Below, in pieces: positions 36,980-52,200 of a stretch of DNA of 64,000 bases (positions are counted from its first letter, which is position 1; each line of letters starts with the position of its first letter). Location of the stretch: the NCBI GenBank assembly GCA_013398055.1, contig VZRS01014230.1:269326-333325 (forward strand), given 5' to 3'. The notes under the pieces were generated by a model. It was not told where the DNA came from. It saw nothing but the letters and a program-made list of their open reading frames with translations, and ran no database searches. The translations under genes and the position numbers were made by a program. Source of the DNA: Ifrita kowaldi (Eukaryota > Chordata > Aves > Passeriformes > Cinclosomatidae).

Positions 36980-39900
36980 CTGTAAGGAAAGACTATTTCA
37001 TTAGGGTACATGTGCACAGAAGTCAGCAGTGAGGCTGTAGCTCACATCAACATTCCTACTAGTTTTGCACATGCAGCAACAGAAACAGACCTCAGCCCTG
37101 TCTTAATGTCTCGTGCCCACCCCTCTCCTGAGAGGAGCCATCTTGACAAAGGTATGGAGCTATCAGCAGCTTAAGCAAGGCTACACTTCTCATTAATAAT
37201 CTGCTAATTTAGATAGTAACCTATAACAGTGCAAAAGCCTCTGAAGAGAAATCTGCTGCTACCTGTAATTGTCACAAAAGTTTCAGGTTTCCCTCTCCCA
37301 AAACATGTCCAAATTCCCAAATCAAAGCACTTCACTTTCCTTCTTCACAGTCTGCCATAAACAAATCACTTACTGGACCCTTTAGAGTTGAATTTTCAGG
37401 AACTCCTACCTTTTGCTGAGTGCCAACCTGGCTTTGCAAAGAAATGCTTGGATTAGTCTGCTGACTTTAATAACAACCATAGGAAAATGAAGATTTTATC
37501 CCTTAAAGAACTGTCTAAAATGACTCTTCCACTGTGAAAGGACAATTTAATGCCATTTACTCCCCCTCCTCCCTCACCCCAAATCAATTAAAAGAATTCC
37601 TTACACTATAGATATGGCTCCAAATAATAGTCCATAGAGCAAGCCAATGGCTCAGCTGGGAGAAAGCTTTCCACCTCTCATTCCTAGCTTTGGACTTGAC
37701 CCAATAACCTCTGCAACATCGTATTTTCCTTTATTGCAAAGCCCTTCCCACACATGGCCCATCTTTCTGCACAAAGAAAACAACATCCATATACTTGTGG
37801 AACTACACAGACCTAGATCTGTTCATCACTTAAAGCACTGGACCTGCCCACGAAAGGAAATGTCAGACATGGGCATGAGAGGGTAAATTTCTAGAAGGAT
37901 CTAAGAAGTTAAAACATCCTTGGACACAGAGATTTGGAGCTAGAAAAATACCACAATGGCAGCACCATGAAATAACAGAAAAATAACAAATAAAAACAAG
38001 AGCTTTTTTAGAAACAACCAAGAGTAAAAACCTGATGGGGTCTGAACTAATATTTCACTTGTTTCACCACTGAAAAAAAAAAAAACCTGACAACTAAATA
38101 TCTTGAGTGTCTGTAGTTCTTTACTTTCAGTGATTCTAAATATGACTTAGGACAAGAGAAACATTTTGTATCCGCAAAACAAAAAGCACAGAGAGCTGCC
38201 AAATAAGCCAAAAGCATTGGATTTAAAAGGTCACCTGAATCAGCAGAGCACCTTGGCAACAGAGGGATGAGTTGCTGAGAGACCCATGATGCACATGAAC
38301 TTGGATCTTTTGGTCCTAGTCATGTGGAAACTAAGCATGCCACAGGCTTTTCTGTGAGCTTTTGGCTGCATCCTCTGCGTCTCCTGCCAAAGGATGGCAC
38401 CAGAGGCTCTGACGCAGTTTGGGAAGTGAAACTTGAAGGGAGGGGGGATGGAGGGCTCACCACAAAATCATAACTCTTGACAGTTTTTGCAGATTTAAGA
38501 TCATTCCAACTGAAATGAATTATTTATGTGTTAAAACTAAGCATGCGCGTAAGTACTCAGTTGCCCATCTCACAGGACAGGAATTTCCCAGTATAAACCA
38601 AAGAAGCAAAAGAAGAGAAAGAAAAAAAGTCAGACATTTCTTTGCAGTGGCCAGGCAAGCAGGACTTCAGAAAAAAAACAATGCAAAAATCAGCATGCTA
38701 GTCCTGCTTTCAATTCATGTACTTCCTTGACAGCGTACATAGGGTTCTGCCTATCCCACAGCACACAGGTCCCTCTCCTGTATTCTCTTCAGTCTCCTCA
38801 GCCCTCCTGCCCTGCCCAGAAGTTTTACACAATCGTAGCAGCCCTGTCTGTGCACCCTTTTCTTAACATGACCACTCTCCACAACTGTCATGTATCCTGT
38901 TAACTTTTTTCTCTCACCTTTTCTCTTCAGCCAGGCACTGTTGTGCCGTCTCTTCTTTGCCACCACTCCTTTCTTTGGTGCTCACAATTCTCCCTTCTGC
39001 ACAGAGCACCAGAATCTCTTAAAACAGAACCTTCACTTTCTGCCTCTCCCCTGCCAGTGCAGAACTGGCTATGTGGGTGCCCTGACTTAGAAGCCTACAA
39101 CCTAGATGTGATTCATTGCGAATGAAAAATACCCATTTTTAGACTGTGCACACCAAATTTCATACTGTCTGATATAACCTGGGCTGGTTTTGACTACCAT
39201 AGCACACTGATGGTGAGACACTATAGCTGCTACCACACGCATGAACAGTGTTAAAATGTCACTTCCCACCACTGTGCAGCACTTGCACACCAAGTGTTCC
39301 AGTAAGTGTATTCCAGTAAGAGGAGTGCAAATTGCTGGAAGGGAAAGGGGCAATAGTGTTCTGAAACCTCCAATTTCCTCAAGCTAGTTTTAACAAAGAT
39401 GTACTGCCCAGGACAGGCAAGTACCACCTGCTCACAGCCTAAGTAACCACTCACACACTACACAACTCCAGGAAGGTACCAGAGGGGCAATGGAATTCCC
39501 TGCATTAATGCCACACAGTACAAACAACTGTGTGACTGTGCAGGGTGATGTACTGCTCACAGAGGGAGAAGCAGCAGCACCAGTTTAAGCATCCTGGCCA
39601 AATCCCACTGTGTCTGGAAAAATCCACCCTACAGCGGTTCTCTTTAGATGGAGTACTTTTCCCTTCCTGCACTACACTGTTGTGCAAGTTGCCTGTCACT
39701 TGAAACACAGTCCTTTTCACCCCACAGGGAGCCACATCCCCTGGTAAACACTGGGATGTTTTTTGTAAAGCACTCTGCAGTGTTTGAGGATAAAAGGCTC
39801 TTATATAAAATGTACAGTGTTGACAATGTATTTGTTTGAAGATAAACATCCCAGCTTGAGATCCAAAAGCTTTGTGTGTACAGCGCTACTTTAACATTCA

Positions 39901-42900
39901 TTTGGTTGCTTTCAGGCTTTTCTCATTTCCAGCTCCTTCAGCTGGCATAAATTCTTAAACACTTATTTAGATTTGTTTGCTTGTCTATCGCTTACAAAGC
40001 GGATTTCTACTGTACAGAGCTGTGCAGCCTTGGAAATAAGCAACACTCTGCAGAAACTAAGTGAAACCAACAAATTTTTTTTATTAAAAAGTTTTCCAAA
40101 AAAGGGTGGGATTTCTCACTCCAGAGTAGACATCCTGCTGGGACAGAAACAGCAAGAGGCAAACAAGAGGAAAGCAACAGGCCTTTGCAGCCAAACAGAC
40201 TGACACTAGCAGCTGCAATCCAGAAAATAATCCCCAAACCAAGTGAGAACTTTCTACTTTTAAAATGCACACCCATCTACCACATCCAGAAGACTAATTC
40301 TGAGCTTGGTTTGTAGAAGTGGCAAGGTGTTTTATGAAAAGACCTTGCACGGTTTTAACCAGAACACAGAGGAATATACATCCAGGAGCTTCCCACAGTG
40401 GACAATGGGTACAGCAAGTCAGGACTCCTGAGGCCTCAATGCACATGTGGAACACCTCCCTCCCACATAGAAATTTGATGGACATACAGTACTCGCCTAG
40501 ATCACCTCACAGCAAAAGTACAACTACATGAACCTCCCTTTAAAGAGTTTAATCTTAAAAATAAGGGAAGGCTGAAAAGAGAGCAAGCAGCATGCACTAG
40601 TTCTTTGTGTTAGACTGAAACATTTCTTTCACTTTTTGTCCACACACAAAGGTGTTTCAGACAAACTTTTGTGGTATTACCAGTGTTCCTTACCAAAACA
40701 GAAACATCTTTGAATTTGGATCTTATACAAGTTTGTTGAAATTTGCCTAAATACCACTAAAAGAAAAAGGGCTGTTGGCAGTAATAGAAAAACTCCCAAA
40801 GTTACTTCCCTCTCTTTTCTGTATCAAAGTGAAAAAGGAATGCCATACCAGCCCCTTCACAAGGCTATCACTCAGAGCAATAATTTTGGTGACCGAGATT
40901 CTGTGTTATAGCTAGAGCTCATTTAGACTCTCCTTTTATGTGTAAGTAACACTGCTTTGGGTTCATAAAAGTAGGAATTTACCAGCATGGGAAACCTGGA
41001 TTTTGGCCACAAGATAAGAAGGAATCCACATGGAAAGACGTTTGGCAGAATCCCAGCCCAGATTCTTCTTTTAAAGTCACACAGGCAGTAACAGAACAGC
41101 AGTTTGCTTCTTTGGCCACTGCAGACTGACCATTTCACTCTCAATAGCAACACAAAGCATGCCCATCATTTATTCAGCTGGAATGCTGGAGACAGATCCC
41201 TTTGCCGCTTGGGCAAAGGGCAGATTCTCTGCACTGACAACCCAAACTGGTGGAAGACTCTACACTATCAGCTGAAACAAAGCTCACCTGAAGATGATGT
41301 TGCTGTGCGAACTGATGTTTTTTCCTCCATACATAGAAAGAATCCAAGAGAGGCGAGGCCTCACTCCCCACATCCTGTAACACTCTTCTGAAAGTGCATC
41401 AAAGTCCCACTTCTGAGGCTCAAACATGTCATGGACACCATCTGTGCATAAAGGCATCACCATCTCAGTGCAAGCCTGAAAGAAAAGGCAGGTCAGTAGG
41501 AAGTATTCCCAGAAAAACACCCAATAGCTGTTACTGCAGTATTTTACAAAGAAAGTTCAAACAGCATTTAGTCAGTAATTACTACCAAACTATTAAAGAA
41601 TCATTCAGGTTGGAAAAGATCTTTTAAGATCAAGTCCAACCATAAACCTAAAACTGCCAAGTCCACCACTGAACTGTATACCAAAGTGAATAGTGTCTTT
41701 TAAAAAACTCCAAGGGTGGGGACTCCACCATTTCCCTTTGCAGCCTGTTTCAGTGCTTGACCTTTTTCCTAATATTCAATCTAAACCTTCCCTGGTACAG
41801 TTTGGGGCCATTTCTTCTCATTCTATTGCTTGTTACTTAAGAGGCAGAAACCCACTTCCCTACAATCTCCTTTCAGGGAGCTGTAGAGAGCATTAAGGTC
41901 TTTCCTCAGCCTCCTCCTTCTCTCCAGACTGAACACCCCAGCTCCCTCAGCCACTCCTCACCAGACTTGTGCTCCAGACCCTTCCCCAGCTCCGTTACCC
42001 TTCTCTGGACACTCTCCAGTCCCTCAGTGTCCTTCTTGCAGAGAGGGGCCCAGAACTGAACACAGATTTGAGGTGTGGCCTCACCAGTGCCCAGTACAGG
42101 GGGACAATCACTGCCCTGGTCCTGCTGGCCCCACTGTTGCTGATCCAGGCCAGGATGCCATTGGCCTTCTTGGCCATCTGGGCACACTCTGGCTCATGTT
42201 CAGCTGCTGTCAACCAGCAACCCCAGGGCCTTTTCCACCAGGCAGGTTTACAGCTATTCTTCCCCAGCCTCTAGCCCTGCATGGGGTTGTTGCGGCCCAA
42301 GTGCAGGACCCACCACTTGGCCTTGTTAAACATCATACAATTGACTGCTGTAGATAATTTACAATTGCTTGCTGTACATCATTTTCCAGTCTATATGCAG
42401 AGCTGAAACTCAAAAATTAGCTAGATAATGAAGATACAACCTGAACCTCCTGGGAAAGCTGCTTCTCTTTTCTGCCTTGCCTTCCCCACTACAATCATAC
42501 TTGGTTTGTGACTACATTTGTCATCAGTACAACAATGCATCTGGCACAATATATTGACAGCTAAATGACAATTCTCATCAGCTCTAGATCAAAAAACCCT
42601 CACCGATTTGCAATTTATAAAGATTAGTGTGCATACCTGGTAGTACCAACCCATTTCACCCAGATTCTTTGTTGCAGTCTGTGACACATCTAAACATGGT
42701 GTTTCTCCTGTATAATTGTAATATAAATTTACTGCCTGGAAAACATTCTGCAGCAACAATTTGTCAGAGAGACTGGGATCCTTCAAGAACTTGCAGACTT
42801 CCTGCAATGAAAAGAGAACATGTCTAAGTCTATAGGAATTAAATATTAATACATGATACCTGGTAAGATATTAATTTGTTTTCCCAGTACAGTCAGACCA

Positions 42901-43229
42901 CTTCCATAAAGTGTCTATGAAATGATATATCCTGATTATCACAAAAAGTAGTATTATATGTGTGTGGTGCATGTTACTATGAGGAACCTGAAACTTTGTA
43001 TTTCCTGATAAAAAAAAAAATTAAAACCAACAGTGCTGCCTTAATGTTTCATTCACCAGATTTTTCAATCCATCTCCCATACTTTTAAATAGATTATATT
43101 TAATAAATAGTATTTAGTACCTCTGTAATTGAAGACAGCACATACAGATATATAACAGAGAAGCTCCAGGTATAGACTGGGGTTCCCTGCAGTTTGATGT
43201 GGCAACTCACAACAGAGAACAGATTAAAC

Positions 43230-43262
<33 letters not shown>

Positions 43263-46200
43263 CTATCCAGCTACTCATTAAGGTTAGAAAAGACCTCCAA
43301 GATCATCAAGTCCACATCTTCCCCCCTTTCTCACCCTCAGAGGTGTATTAGAACTTCTGTTTCAGAAAAGAAAGTATCTTAACAGCTTGTATAAATCAGA
43401 TTTCATACATTAGTACTGTCCAGATGAGTAGTGGCTTTTTCCAGGTTAGGGTTATACCTCAAACAGGTAACATGGACAGTGGTGGAGGTGAACATGTTTC
43501 TTGGGTTCTTTCAGACTGATAGAAAAGCAGAAATAATTTTCAAGGTGTTTATGCTGCTCTTTGCAGACAGTCACATAGGACAGATGCATTTCCCTCTCTC
43601 CTCCATCAGGCAGCTCTACACAAGGGAAAAACTTTGGTTTATAATTAACTACTGCCTGAAACACTTATATCTTATCTGCCTCACCTACCTTACACAGTAA
43701 CCCAAAGTCCTGCAGGGAAATTCAGCCAGAGTCTTTAAAAGAATAAAAACACTCCAAGGAAATAGAAATCTTGGAGAGGGCTCTGTGGATAAACAGAACT
43801 GCACAAGGAAGGCTTGCAAGCATAAAAAGAGGTTCTGCTTTGAGAAGGGATCTGCAACAAATGTTTGTGGAGATCCGCATTTTCTCTCTCACTAGTTTTC
43901 CCACATCAAAAAGGACATAGGCTCTAAACTTTTTCAGTTGCAAGCTCAGTCAGCTAAGTCTCACATCAGAAACTCTAACTGCATATGCTTTTTGTGCAGC
44001 ATTTCTGCTACTCAAGAACAGCTCTGCAGGACAGCTGAGGTTTCTCAGTCATCCCTGGCACTTTTCTTCTCCTGGGCTCTTGATATAACCTGCTACACCT
44101 ACAAGTGGCAGTTGGGCAACAAACCAGCTCATGAACAAGATATCATCTTGGTTGTCTTTTCTCAGTCACATTGGTTCTATGGAGCCAAGAAAATAAATGG
44201 CAAGGTGCAAGCTAGGAGAGGAAGCGAGAATTGCTAAACCAAATGGTCAATTCTACAAGATATTAGTTTTAAATTACCTGTATAGGCCAAGCTGGCAGAG
44301 GCTGCAAGAAGTCAGCTTTATAGGGATAATTTACCATAGCCAAGTTTACCCATGTTTCACTCAGCCAATTTTTCAATACAGCAGCATCCTGAAGATTTTT
44401 TAAAGGGCTGCACAAATGAAATGTGTTGGAAAGCCACTGCAAACCTGTATCTTTAATAAAAACAAATGGATACAACAATATTTAGTGTATTATACCATTA
44501 ACAAGTAGGCCTTGTGCTTTTTGGCAGTTTTGCTTAGCCTAACTAATATAGTGAAACTATTCTACATACATGCAAGCACAGCAGATCAAAATTTAGTCAG
44601 CACCTCACTACAACCTCTTTTCAGGTAGTTGTATAATCACAGAATCACTTAAGTTGGAAAAGCTCCTCAAGTCCAACTGAGTCCCTATCACTGAATTCAT
44701 AACGATTACAGTAATTTTCTCTTCCTGAATGCCTCAGCTAGCAAACAAAATACTTTTTTTATAGTAATGACTATCTGGCCTATTTGGTCAGAAGGAATAT
44801 AAGCTTTGAGGTTTTGATCTGAAGTCTGTTCTTATCTAACCTTAGGGATGTTTGGACCTGGATTCTGCATGCCATCAGGCCTGAAAGAAGTTTGTGATAC
44901 AACCAAACAGGCATTTAAAAGCAGTGCTAAGTTCACTTGGCAGTTTTCAACACCAATAAAAAACCCAATACATACACAGGTGAAAGTCATAACACAATCT
45001 TGATCACTACTATTCTTTGAAAAAGCATTGGTGAGGTCTTACCTGTTGAGGAAAGGTGGTTAATAGCATTCCAGGAATTCCGAATGCTCTCTGAGCAGCC
45101 CGTGCCACTCTTTTTGAAATCATTGGTCACTATGCTGAAAAACGTGCCACATGGAACCAAATCACCAAACTGCCAGATTGGGGCGGAGGCTGCCAGAGCT
45201 CTGCAAAGGGACATAAAAGATCCTGAACCCCTGCAAAGTGAACTTCCACCCTCTGGTCAATACCCTCCCCCACAGCCACTATCTAAGCAGCATTTATAAT
45301 TCAGCTTGGACACTGTGCTCTAGGTGAACAAGCTCTAGGACACAGCTCTAGGTGAAGTAACTATAATGTTGCAGAATTATTCCACAAGTCTGCATGCAGA
45401 GGCTGCTGGAGGACATAAGTCTTAGACACTAGTAAAACAATATCAGCAAATACAGGAAGTAGAAATTCAAACTTGATTACTTTGTTTTTCATTCTTATCT
45501 ATCAATTAGGTCTTTCTCACTAGGCATTGTGTGAAACCTAATGAAGAGAGCCCTGGTCCACAAAAATATACTCTCTAGCAGACAAAGGTAGGGGAATTAC
45601 TATTCTTGTTTCCAAGAGAATAACCAGGACATTGAAGAGATTAAAGACCTGCCTAAAGTCATCAGGAAGTCTAGAGACCCTAAAAAAATTAGGTGCCAAG
45701 ACAGTGTTCACATGCTGTTTTCACAAATCTAACAGATAACTCTGACAAAATACACCATCCAGTACCTGCTGACCTACAGTTGCCTTTATTAGATGCTTCT
45801 TCCAAAATTCAAAGTAACTTGATTCCTTCTCCCAATACTGAAAAATTCAAGTCAGCTTGAATTACAGTACTTCTCCCAGAGCTGTAACATTTATAGCACA
45901 GAAGTAACAAATGTCTGCTCTGTTTAAGCAGGATGAGCACACTCACCCAACCACCACATGGGGATACTTCATCCTAAACCAGGCTGCAAGCATTCCTCCA
46001 TAAGATCCTCCAATGGCTATGACTGGACTGTGCTGGGCTCCTGCAATGGTTGCCTTCAAGTACTCAACAAGTACTGCAAAGTCTGCCAGAGCTTGTTCTG
46101 ATGTCAGGTAATTTAGATGCTTGGAATCCTGAGAGAAAGAAGTCAGCATGAATGATTTCCAGCACCGGTCTTTCTATTCCCCACAGTAGCTACAGCTAAA

Positions 46201-49200
46201 ACCAGGTCTACAGCTAAAATCACAGGTCTGAATCTGTGCCTGAGAACAAATGAAATATTCTTTGCAGGTGTCCCTTGAAGCACTTAAAAAAATCTCTAGT
46301 TGGTTTTTTTTTTATCCTAGAACTGATAGTTACAAAAAGGTTACATCTTACTCAAGTTAACACTCATTGCCCTGGCAAGAATTAAAACACACAGAATTGT
46401 GTTTGTATGGAATACATTCATTAGGAAGACAAAAGATGACACTTACGCTGAAAGACTCATTCCCAAAGGGCAAAGATTCTCCATAATATCTATGTTCAGC
46501 AAATACCAACATGGCATTAAGTTCTTCAGCCACATCCCACATAAAACCCTGGTTGGAGGAAAACAGACACTGAAAATAATTGACTCAACTTGTTTAAAAG
46601 TCTCTAGTTCCAGTCTAGTTTATTGCAATTCTTTGATTAGAAGGACATCACTATCAAAATGCCACTAGAAAGACAGACTGCAATTTGCTCTTAAAGTATC
46701 ACTGAAGCAAGAAAACACACAAAACAGCTATCAACCCAGAGAACGTGATGCATACAAAGACCGTATGTGCATTTCAATGCTGCAAAATATTAAGCATCCT
46801 TGTTTTGTGACTACACACAGGCAATCCTAACACAACTCCTATGGCATGAGCTCAATCCACAGGAAATAAAAAAGGCTACAGGAGAAAAGCATGCATTTGA
46901 GCCAGGACTGCATTACAGAAAACACAAAACTTGTTTGGCAATAAGCAATAACCTAGAGCATTGCAATACAGTTATTTTCAACTAACAAATAAGTACAACT
47001 TGTTATTACTTGTTGATAACAGTTTGTTACCACCAGCTATGGAAAGAAGCAGAGAGAGACCCTGCTGGCAGCACAAAGCCCACAAGCAATCCTTGGTAGC
47101 TTTGAGCTCAACACATGCCACCTCCTGTCGTGTTCCTGGACTTTGTATTGAAATGGCTGAAAAATACCCACGCAGTCCATCCTGCATTTGTATCAGTCAG
47201 GGAAGTAAAAACTTCCATAGCTATTGCAGAGAACAAGAATTATCTAGCTTTGATTTCCAGCTCCCTTCATATTTTTCTTAACAGAGAAACAAAAATCCAA
47301 ACCTGAAAACCTCCCATTTTACTTGAGGAATCTAACATACTAGGATGAGTTTAATTTGGTCCAAAATTCTGAATTGTTAGTTCAAGGCACCTTATGGTGT
47401 TTCCTCTAGAAATTTTCTTCACTGCTCCAGGAACTTAATACAAGTGTATCCCTTTGATTTGTCTGGGCTTCAAATAGGATCCTGAGCCACTTTCAATTTC
47501 TTCTGTGCTTTTGTTCAGCTTTCTCTTCCTCCTACAACAATCATTACAAACTTATCTTTCAATGACCTTCTGAAACTGTCTTCTTGTGCCTCCTCACTTG
47601 TTCAGTATGTCATTCCTGGCAGGTAGGACTGCAATTTCCCACATACCGTGTTGTTGCTGAACCATGTGATGTCTCCTTCATTGCCTGTATAAAACAGTAT
47701 TGGTCCATTGTCCTTCTTCCAGTACTGATCTGCTACCAGATACCGCTGCTGGAAGGTATGGTTTTCATCAAATCCAAAGTGATCTATCTGTAAGAACAAG
47801 GAACAGCAACATGTTCAGAAAGCTAGAACTGATCCTGGAGTCCACTGAGAGTGCTGACAGTTACTTTGCAGACAAAAAAAATATATAATTAATTTATACT
47901 CCTAATTCATCACATTATTTCTGCCTTGTGGAAAAAAAAAAGTCAAAATTACAGGTGTATATACTGAAGGAGAAATGCTATTTTCAGCCATAAAGAAAAA
48001 AAATCCATGCCCTTTTTATAGCCTTCTACTTAACATCAGATACTCTAAATATATTTAGGAAGTCAGACAAATCTGCTGAGAGGTCACAAAGTATCTCATG
48101 CAATAAAACTGTATCAACAAGTAAAAAGAACCAACAAAAATCCCACCTCTTCTTTCTCTCCTCCTTCTGGCATAAGAAATTTACACAGATTCTTGTTAGA
48201 AAGTGGATTTTTATTGCTTTCCACAGCTCTACAAATATTACCAGCCTATACACCATACCCCTTAACCCAAACTCCACAGTGTTAGATTTATTCCCTCATT
48301 AGAAATTCAATTCCTAAGGTAATTTCTTTCCAGCTTTTACTCACACTGCTTTGTATTCACTATCCACCTCAACCCTTCCCCTAGAATTCATCCACACTGG
48401 AAAGTTTATCAATTGCTTTTACAAGTATCTCCCTGCATAGGCATAATCTTATTCTGGAATACCCATGCAGGCTTTTACTATGAAATATAAAAAAATCAAA
48501 CCAAACCACAGAATTACTCCAGAAGACCTATCCTACTTAATTACCATGTATCCGCAGTCCTTCATTGCTTCTATTCATCAGCTGAAGACAACCTGTAGCT
48601 CCCCAATTTTGACTTTCATCAGCGCATCAATTCACCTTTTCCTTTCATAGTTCTTGCTGGTAGTAACAGCCTGACATCTGCTGGCTTGAGGATCTCTGCT
48701 CACCCATCCATCTGCCTTTACACCCAAAATTCTGCCACACCTCTCAGATGCTACAGGAACCAAACTTTCACATTCCCTATATTGGGAACATCTGCAAATT
48801 AATGTTGAAAAGCAGCAGATCACACACAAATTCAAGCACCTGCTGTTATCACAGTAACGTCTGCTAGGCGGATTCCTTTAGGCACCTCAGAAAAGCCTAA
48901 CTCCTGACCTGCAGGAGCCAGCTACTCATATTTGCTTTGGGTCAAAGAGAGCACAGGAACTGATTTCAGATATACAGTCAGCTGCAAAATGTCTTTTCTG
49001 AACTCTCTCAAAGGTTACTCACTCTTGGACTCAAGCAGGAGGACGTGTGCTGCAGCTCACTGCTACAACAGCAGGAGCAGGGGGAGGTCTGGGCATGGTG
49101 TGGACAGAGACAAGGTCTTTGCCTTCAATAAGTAACTTCAGTGACTGCTTCTAGACCCAAACAAAACTATTTTAGGTACCCTCCCAGTTTTCCTCAGGGA

Positions 49201-52200
49201 GGCCATTTGCCCCTCACTCATAAGTACGTGGTGATGTTATCATGTGCGTATTTAAGGGCTCTTTCACTGAACTTCAGTACTGACAGCACATGGTGGGCTT
49301 GCTTTACACTGACAACTCACCTGCTCCTTTTTCATCTGCACAGTTATTAATTTTAGTTTCACCTATTAAGAGTGATTAAATGTAGAAAAGCAGAAAAAGG
49401 TCAGCAACTGAAATAGTCTTTGGTCATATGATCTTGGGACAATTAAAGAGAAGGATCAGTTAAGGCACATCTAAAGAGTCAGTATAGTTTTATAAACTCC
49501 AACACTATTAAGAAGTACAACTAATACATCTTTTGTTCTATGTCTGTTTGTAAACAGAAGAAATTCTGTCTCAATTTAAAATTTCTGGTTAGGCTGCTTG
49601 CCAGAGACAGGAAAAACAGGCCCATGTGTCCAGTTTGTCTTTTATGGAATCACCTAAAATTAAAGATTTAGATTTAGAGCTTGATTCTGCATCCTTCTTG
49701 CCTGAAGCCAGAGTGACAACTAGAGGACTACACCCCAAAAAATATTCAACCTTCCTAACTAGAAAGATATATACCAGTGCAGGCAGCTTAACATGCAGCA
49801 GACAAAAAAAAAGCGTGCAGAGGGAAAACTACGCAAAAACAAAATCCCAAGCAAACAAAAAAAACAAAGATAAATTTTGACACCAGGCTGAGCTTATCCA
49901 ATGGGGTACTGTGCAGAACACATTCTAAGGCCCATCTTACTGTTCCTACTTCACAGGAGCTAGAAAATTAGGATAGTTATACTCCAACATGCATATATCT
50001 TCCCAAATTATGGCTAGTTTTCCTCGGAGATGTGATTTACTACAGTTTTCCTCCGATATGATCTGCAAATCTACTTCCCCAAAACAAACCACAACATCGT
50101 AATGCTCTAGTGAGCCTGTCTCTCAAAACCAAGAGGGAGAAAAACACAGCAATTTAAGTTCTCTTTTGGTGGTTTTAGTAACCATGTTGATCAAAGTGAC
50201 ATGATTCTCTGTCTTGACTCTGACATGCTGTACAATCCCTCACTGCCATCAGCCATGTTATTCTTTCCTATTCCTCCCTCAACCTGTAGAAATTTGATAG
50301 TCCCACAACAACTTAATCACCTCTGTTCACCGTATTCATAGCACATCCAACCATGGGCATGTGCAAGATCCCAGGCAGAACAGACAAGTCCAGACTTCTC
50401 CAGAAAAAAAAAAAAAAAATTACAAGTAGCTATTACTCAGCTGAAGAGCAGAAATTCCTTTATTGCGAGATGATGGGGATTCATACCTTGTAGTAGCTTG
50501 TCTTTGCAAGGGTAAGACATGCAACAGGAGTAAAAAAAACCCAAACCAAGCCTTAATGTTTGTAAAGCAGTCAGAGAAGAAAATGTCACAAATGCTGGTT
50601 ATTGCCAAGAAATTCAAAGAAATTCTAAAACATAACACACAAAACACAGTGTGGTGGTGTCCCAAGGAATATCTCCTCACAACAGCAAAAACTGTGTGAA
50701 AATGTGTCATGCCAGAGGGAAGAAGCCCAAGAATCAACATAAAATCTTGAACTGAAAGGTTTGGACACACAGGGAAACCTGCAGTTCAGGAACAGCAGAT
50801 GGAGCTGTTGTGTAGCCAAAGTGTGCAGCAGGAGTGTGCCGGTCTGTGCACAGGAGCTGCTGGGTCTCATTCAAACAATTGCTTTATTTCACCATTCTTT
50901 ACAGAACAGGTATACAAACAGGTAATAAACCCCAGAAACCGTGTGAAGCATACTGTACAACTCAAATTAACCAGGTATTTTTGCAGCTTTTTTCCCTTAA
51001 TGTCATTAAAACGTTGAACCAGAAAGGGATTTTCCCCATACTTACGCAAAAGGAGTAAGATAAAAGCAATGACTTTTACAACCAGACTTGAATAGAAAAG
51101 ACCACAACAACAAAAAGAAAAAAAAGCCTGTTTAGTACACATTTAAAATACCTTAACTGCTGGTTAAAACAATGGTAATGGTATACTAGCAGATACGTGG
51201 TTTGTCCAATTAAAATTTTCATAAATACAACTGTGGCCAGGATGTCAGCACTAAGTACAAGGTCCTGAGCAGTCCAACACAATTTTGAAACTGGCCCTGC
51301 TTTGAGTGGGAGGTTTGATGAGATGAGGGCAAAGTTCCCTTCTAAAACTAAACTATTCTAGAATTAATGCAAACCAGTTACCAAAGTTCTAAGCTTCTGC
51401 AAACAGGACTATCCAGCAGGTTTGGTAAAAAATAATAACACAGTCATCATCAGTGATGAGCTAGAAATGTTTTACAGATGAAAGTATGATCTACTGACAC
51501 AGGAACAGTCATTCTGATACTAATAAGAGGAAGGATAAAATTAGAAAAAGCAGCACTGAAAGTTGTAAGTTACGAATAAGTTTTTAAGAGAAACTCTTGT
51601 CAGCTGAGGTAGGCAGGATGGCAAAAGGAGCAACAAAATTTCAGTTGCATGTACAAAAACCGTTGTGAACATTGTTCAATTAAGAAAGCCTCGTATTTTC
51701 CTGCACACCTTTGAGTCCAAAGACTCACAAAGCATTTGGGCAAAATAAAAACATACATTTAGCAGATGGCTTGAGAGGCAGGCAGCTCTGATGGAAGACT
51801 GTAGCCACTACCCACGACATGGCTACTGGGAACTGCACTCCCTGAGCTTGATGACAAACATCAGTGGGCAGCACAAGGCACTGAGCCCACAAGGCTGATG
51901 AGAGCATCAGACTGAAGGCTCAAGTCAGCAGCTTTGATCCTTCAGCTCATAGAAACTTCCTACAGAGAAGTGCAGCTCGTCAGCCAGGGTGAGGCACCTT
52001 CCCCAGAGTGGTTTACTGAACAAACTCACACTGGGAGGAAGGGCCAAATCCCACCTTGGTGCCTTCTGTTTGAACTATACAGCACCTTTCTGTATCTTTA
52101 CCTTATATGTGCACATGTACCACGTGCTTTTGTTGAGCTCTCAAAGATTACTTATCTCATGGTGGCTTTTTTGTAATGTGCTTTTTTGTTATTTTAAAAG

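Noticed and set aside
41906..42274. Open frames of about 95-100 codons over the intron 7 CR1
   Set aside because: They are translations of the CR1 remnant, repeated in the intron 1 copy at 53737-54142, and not host genes.
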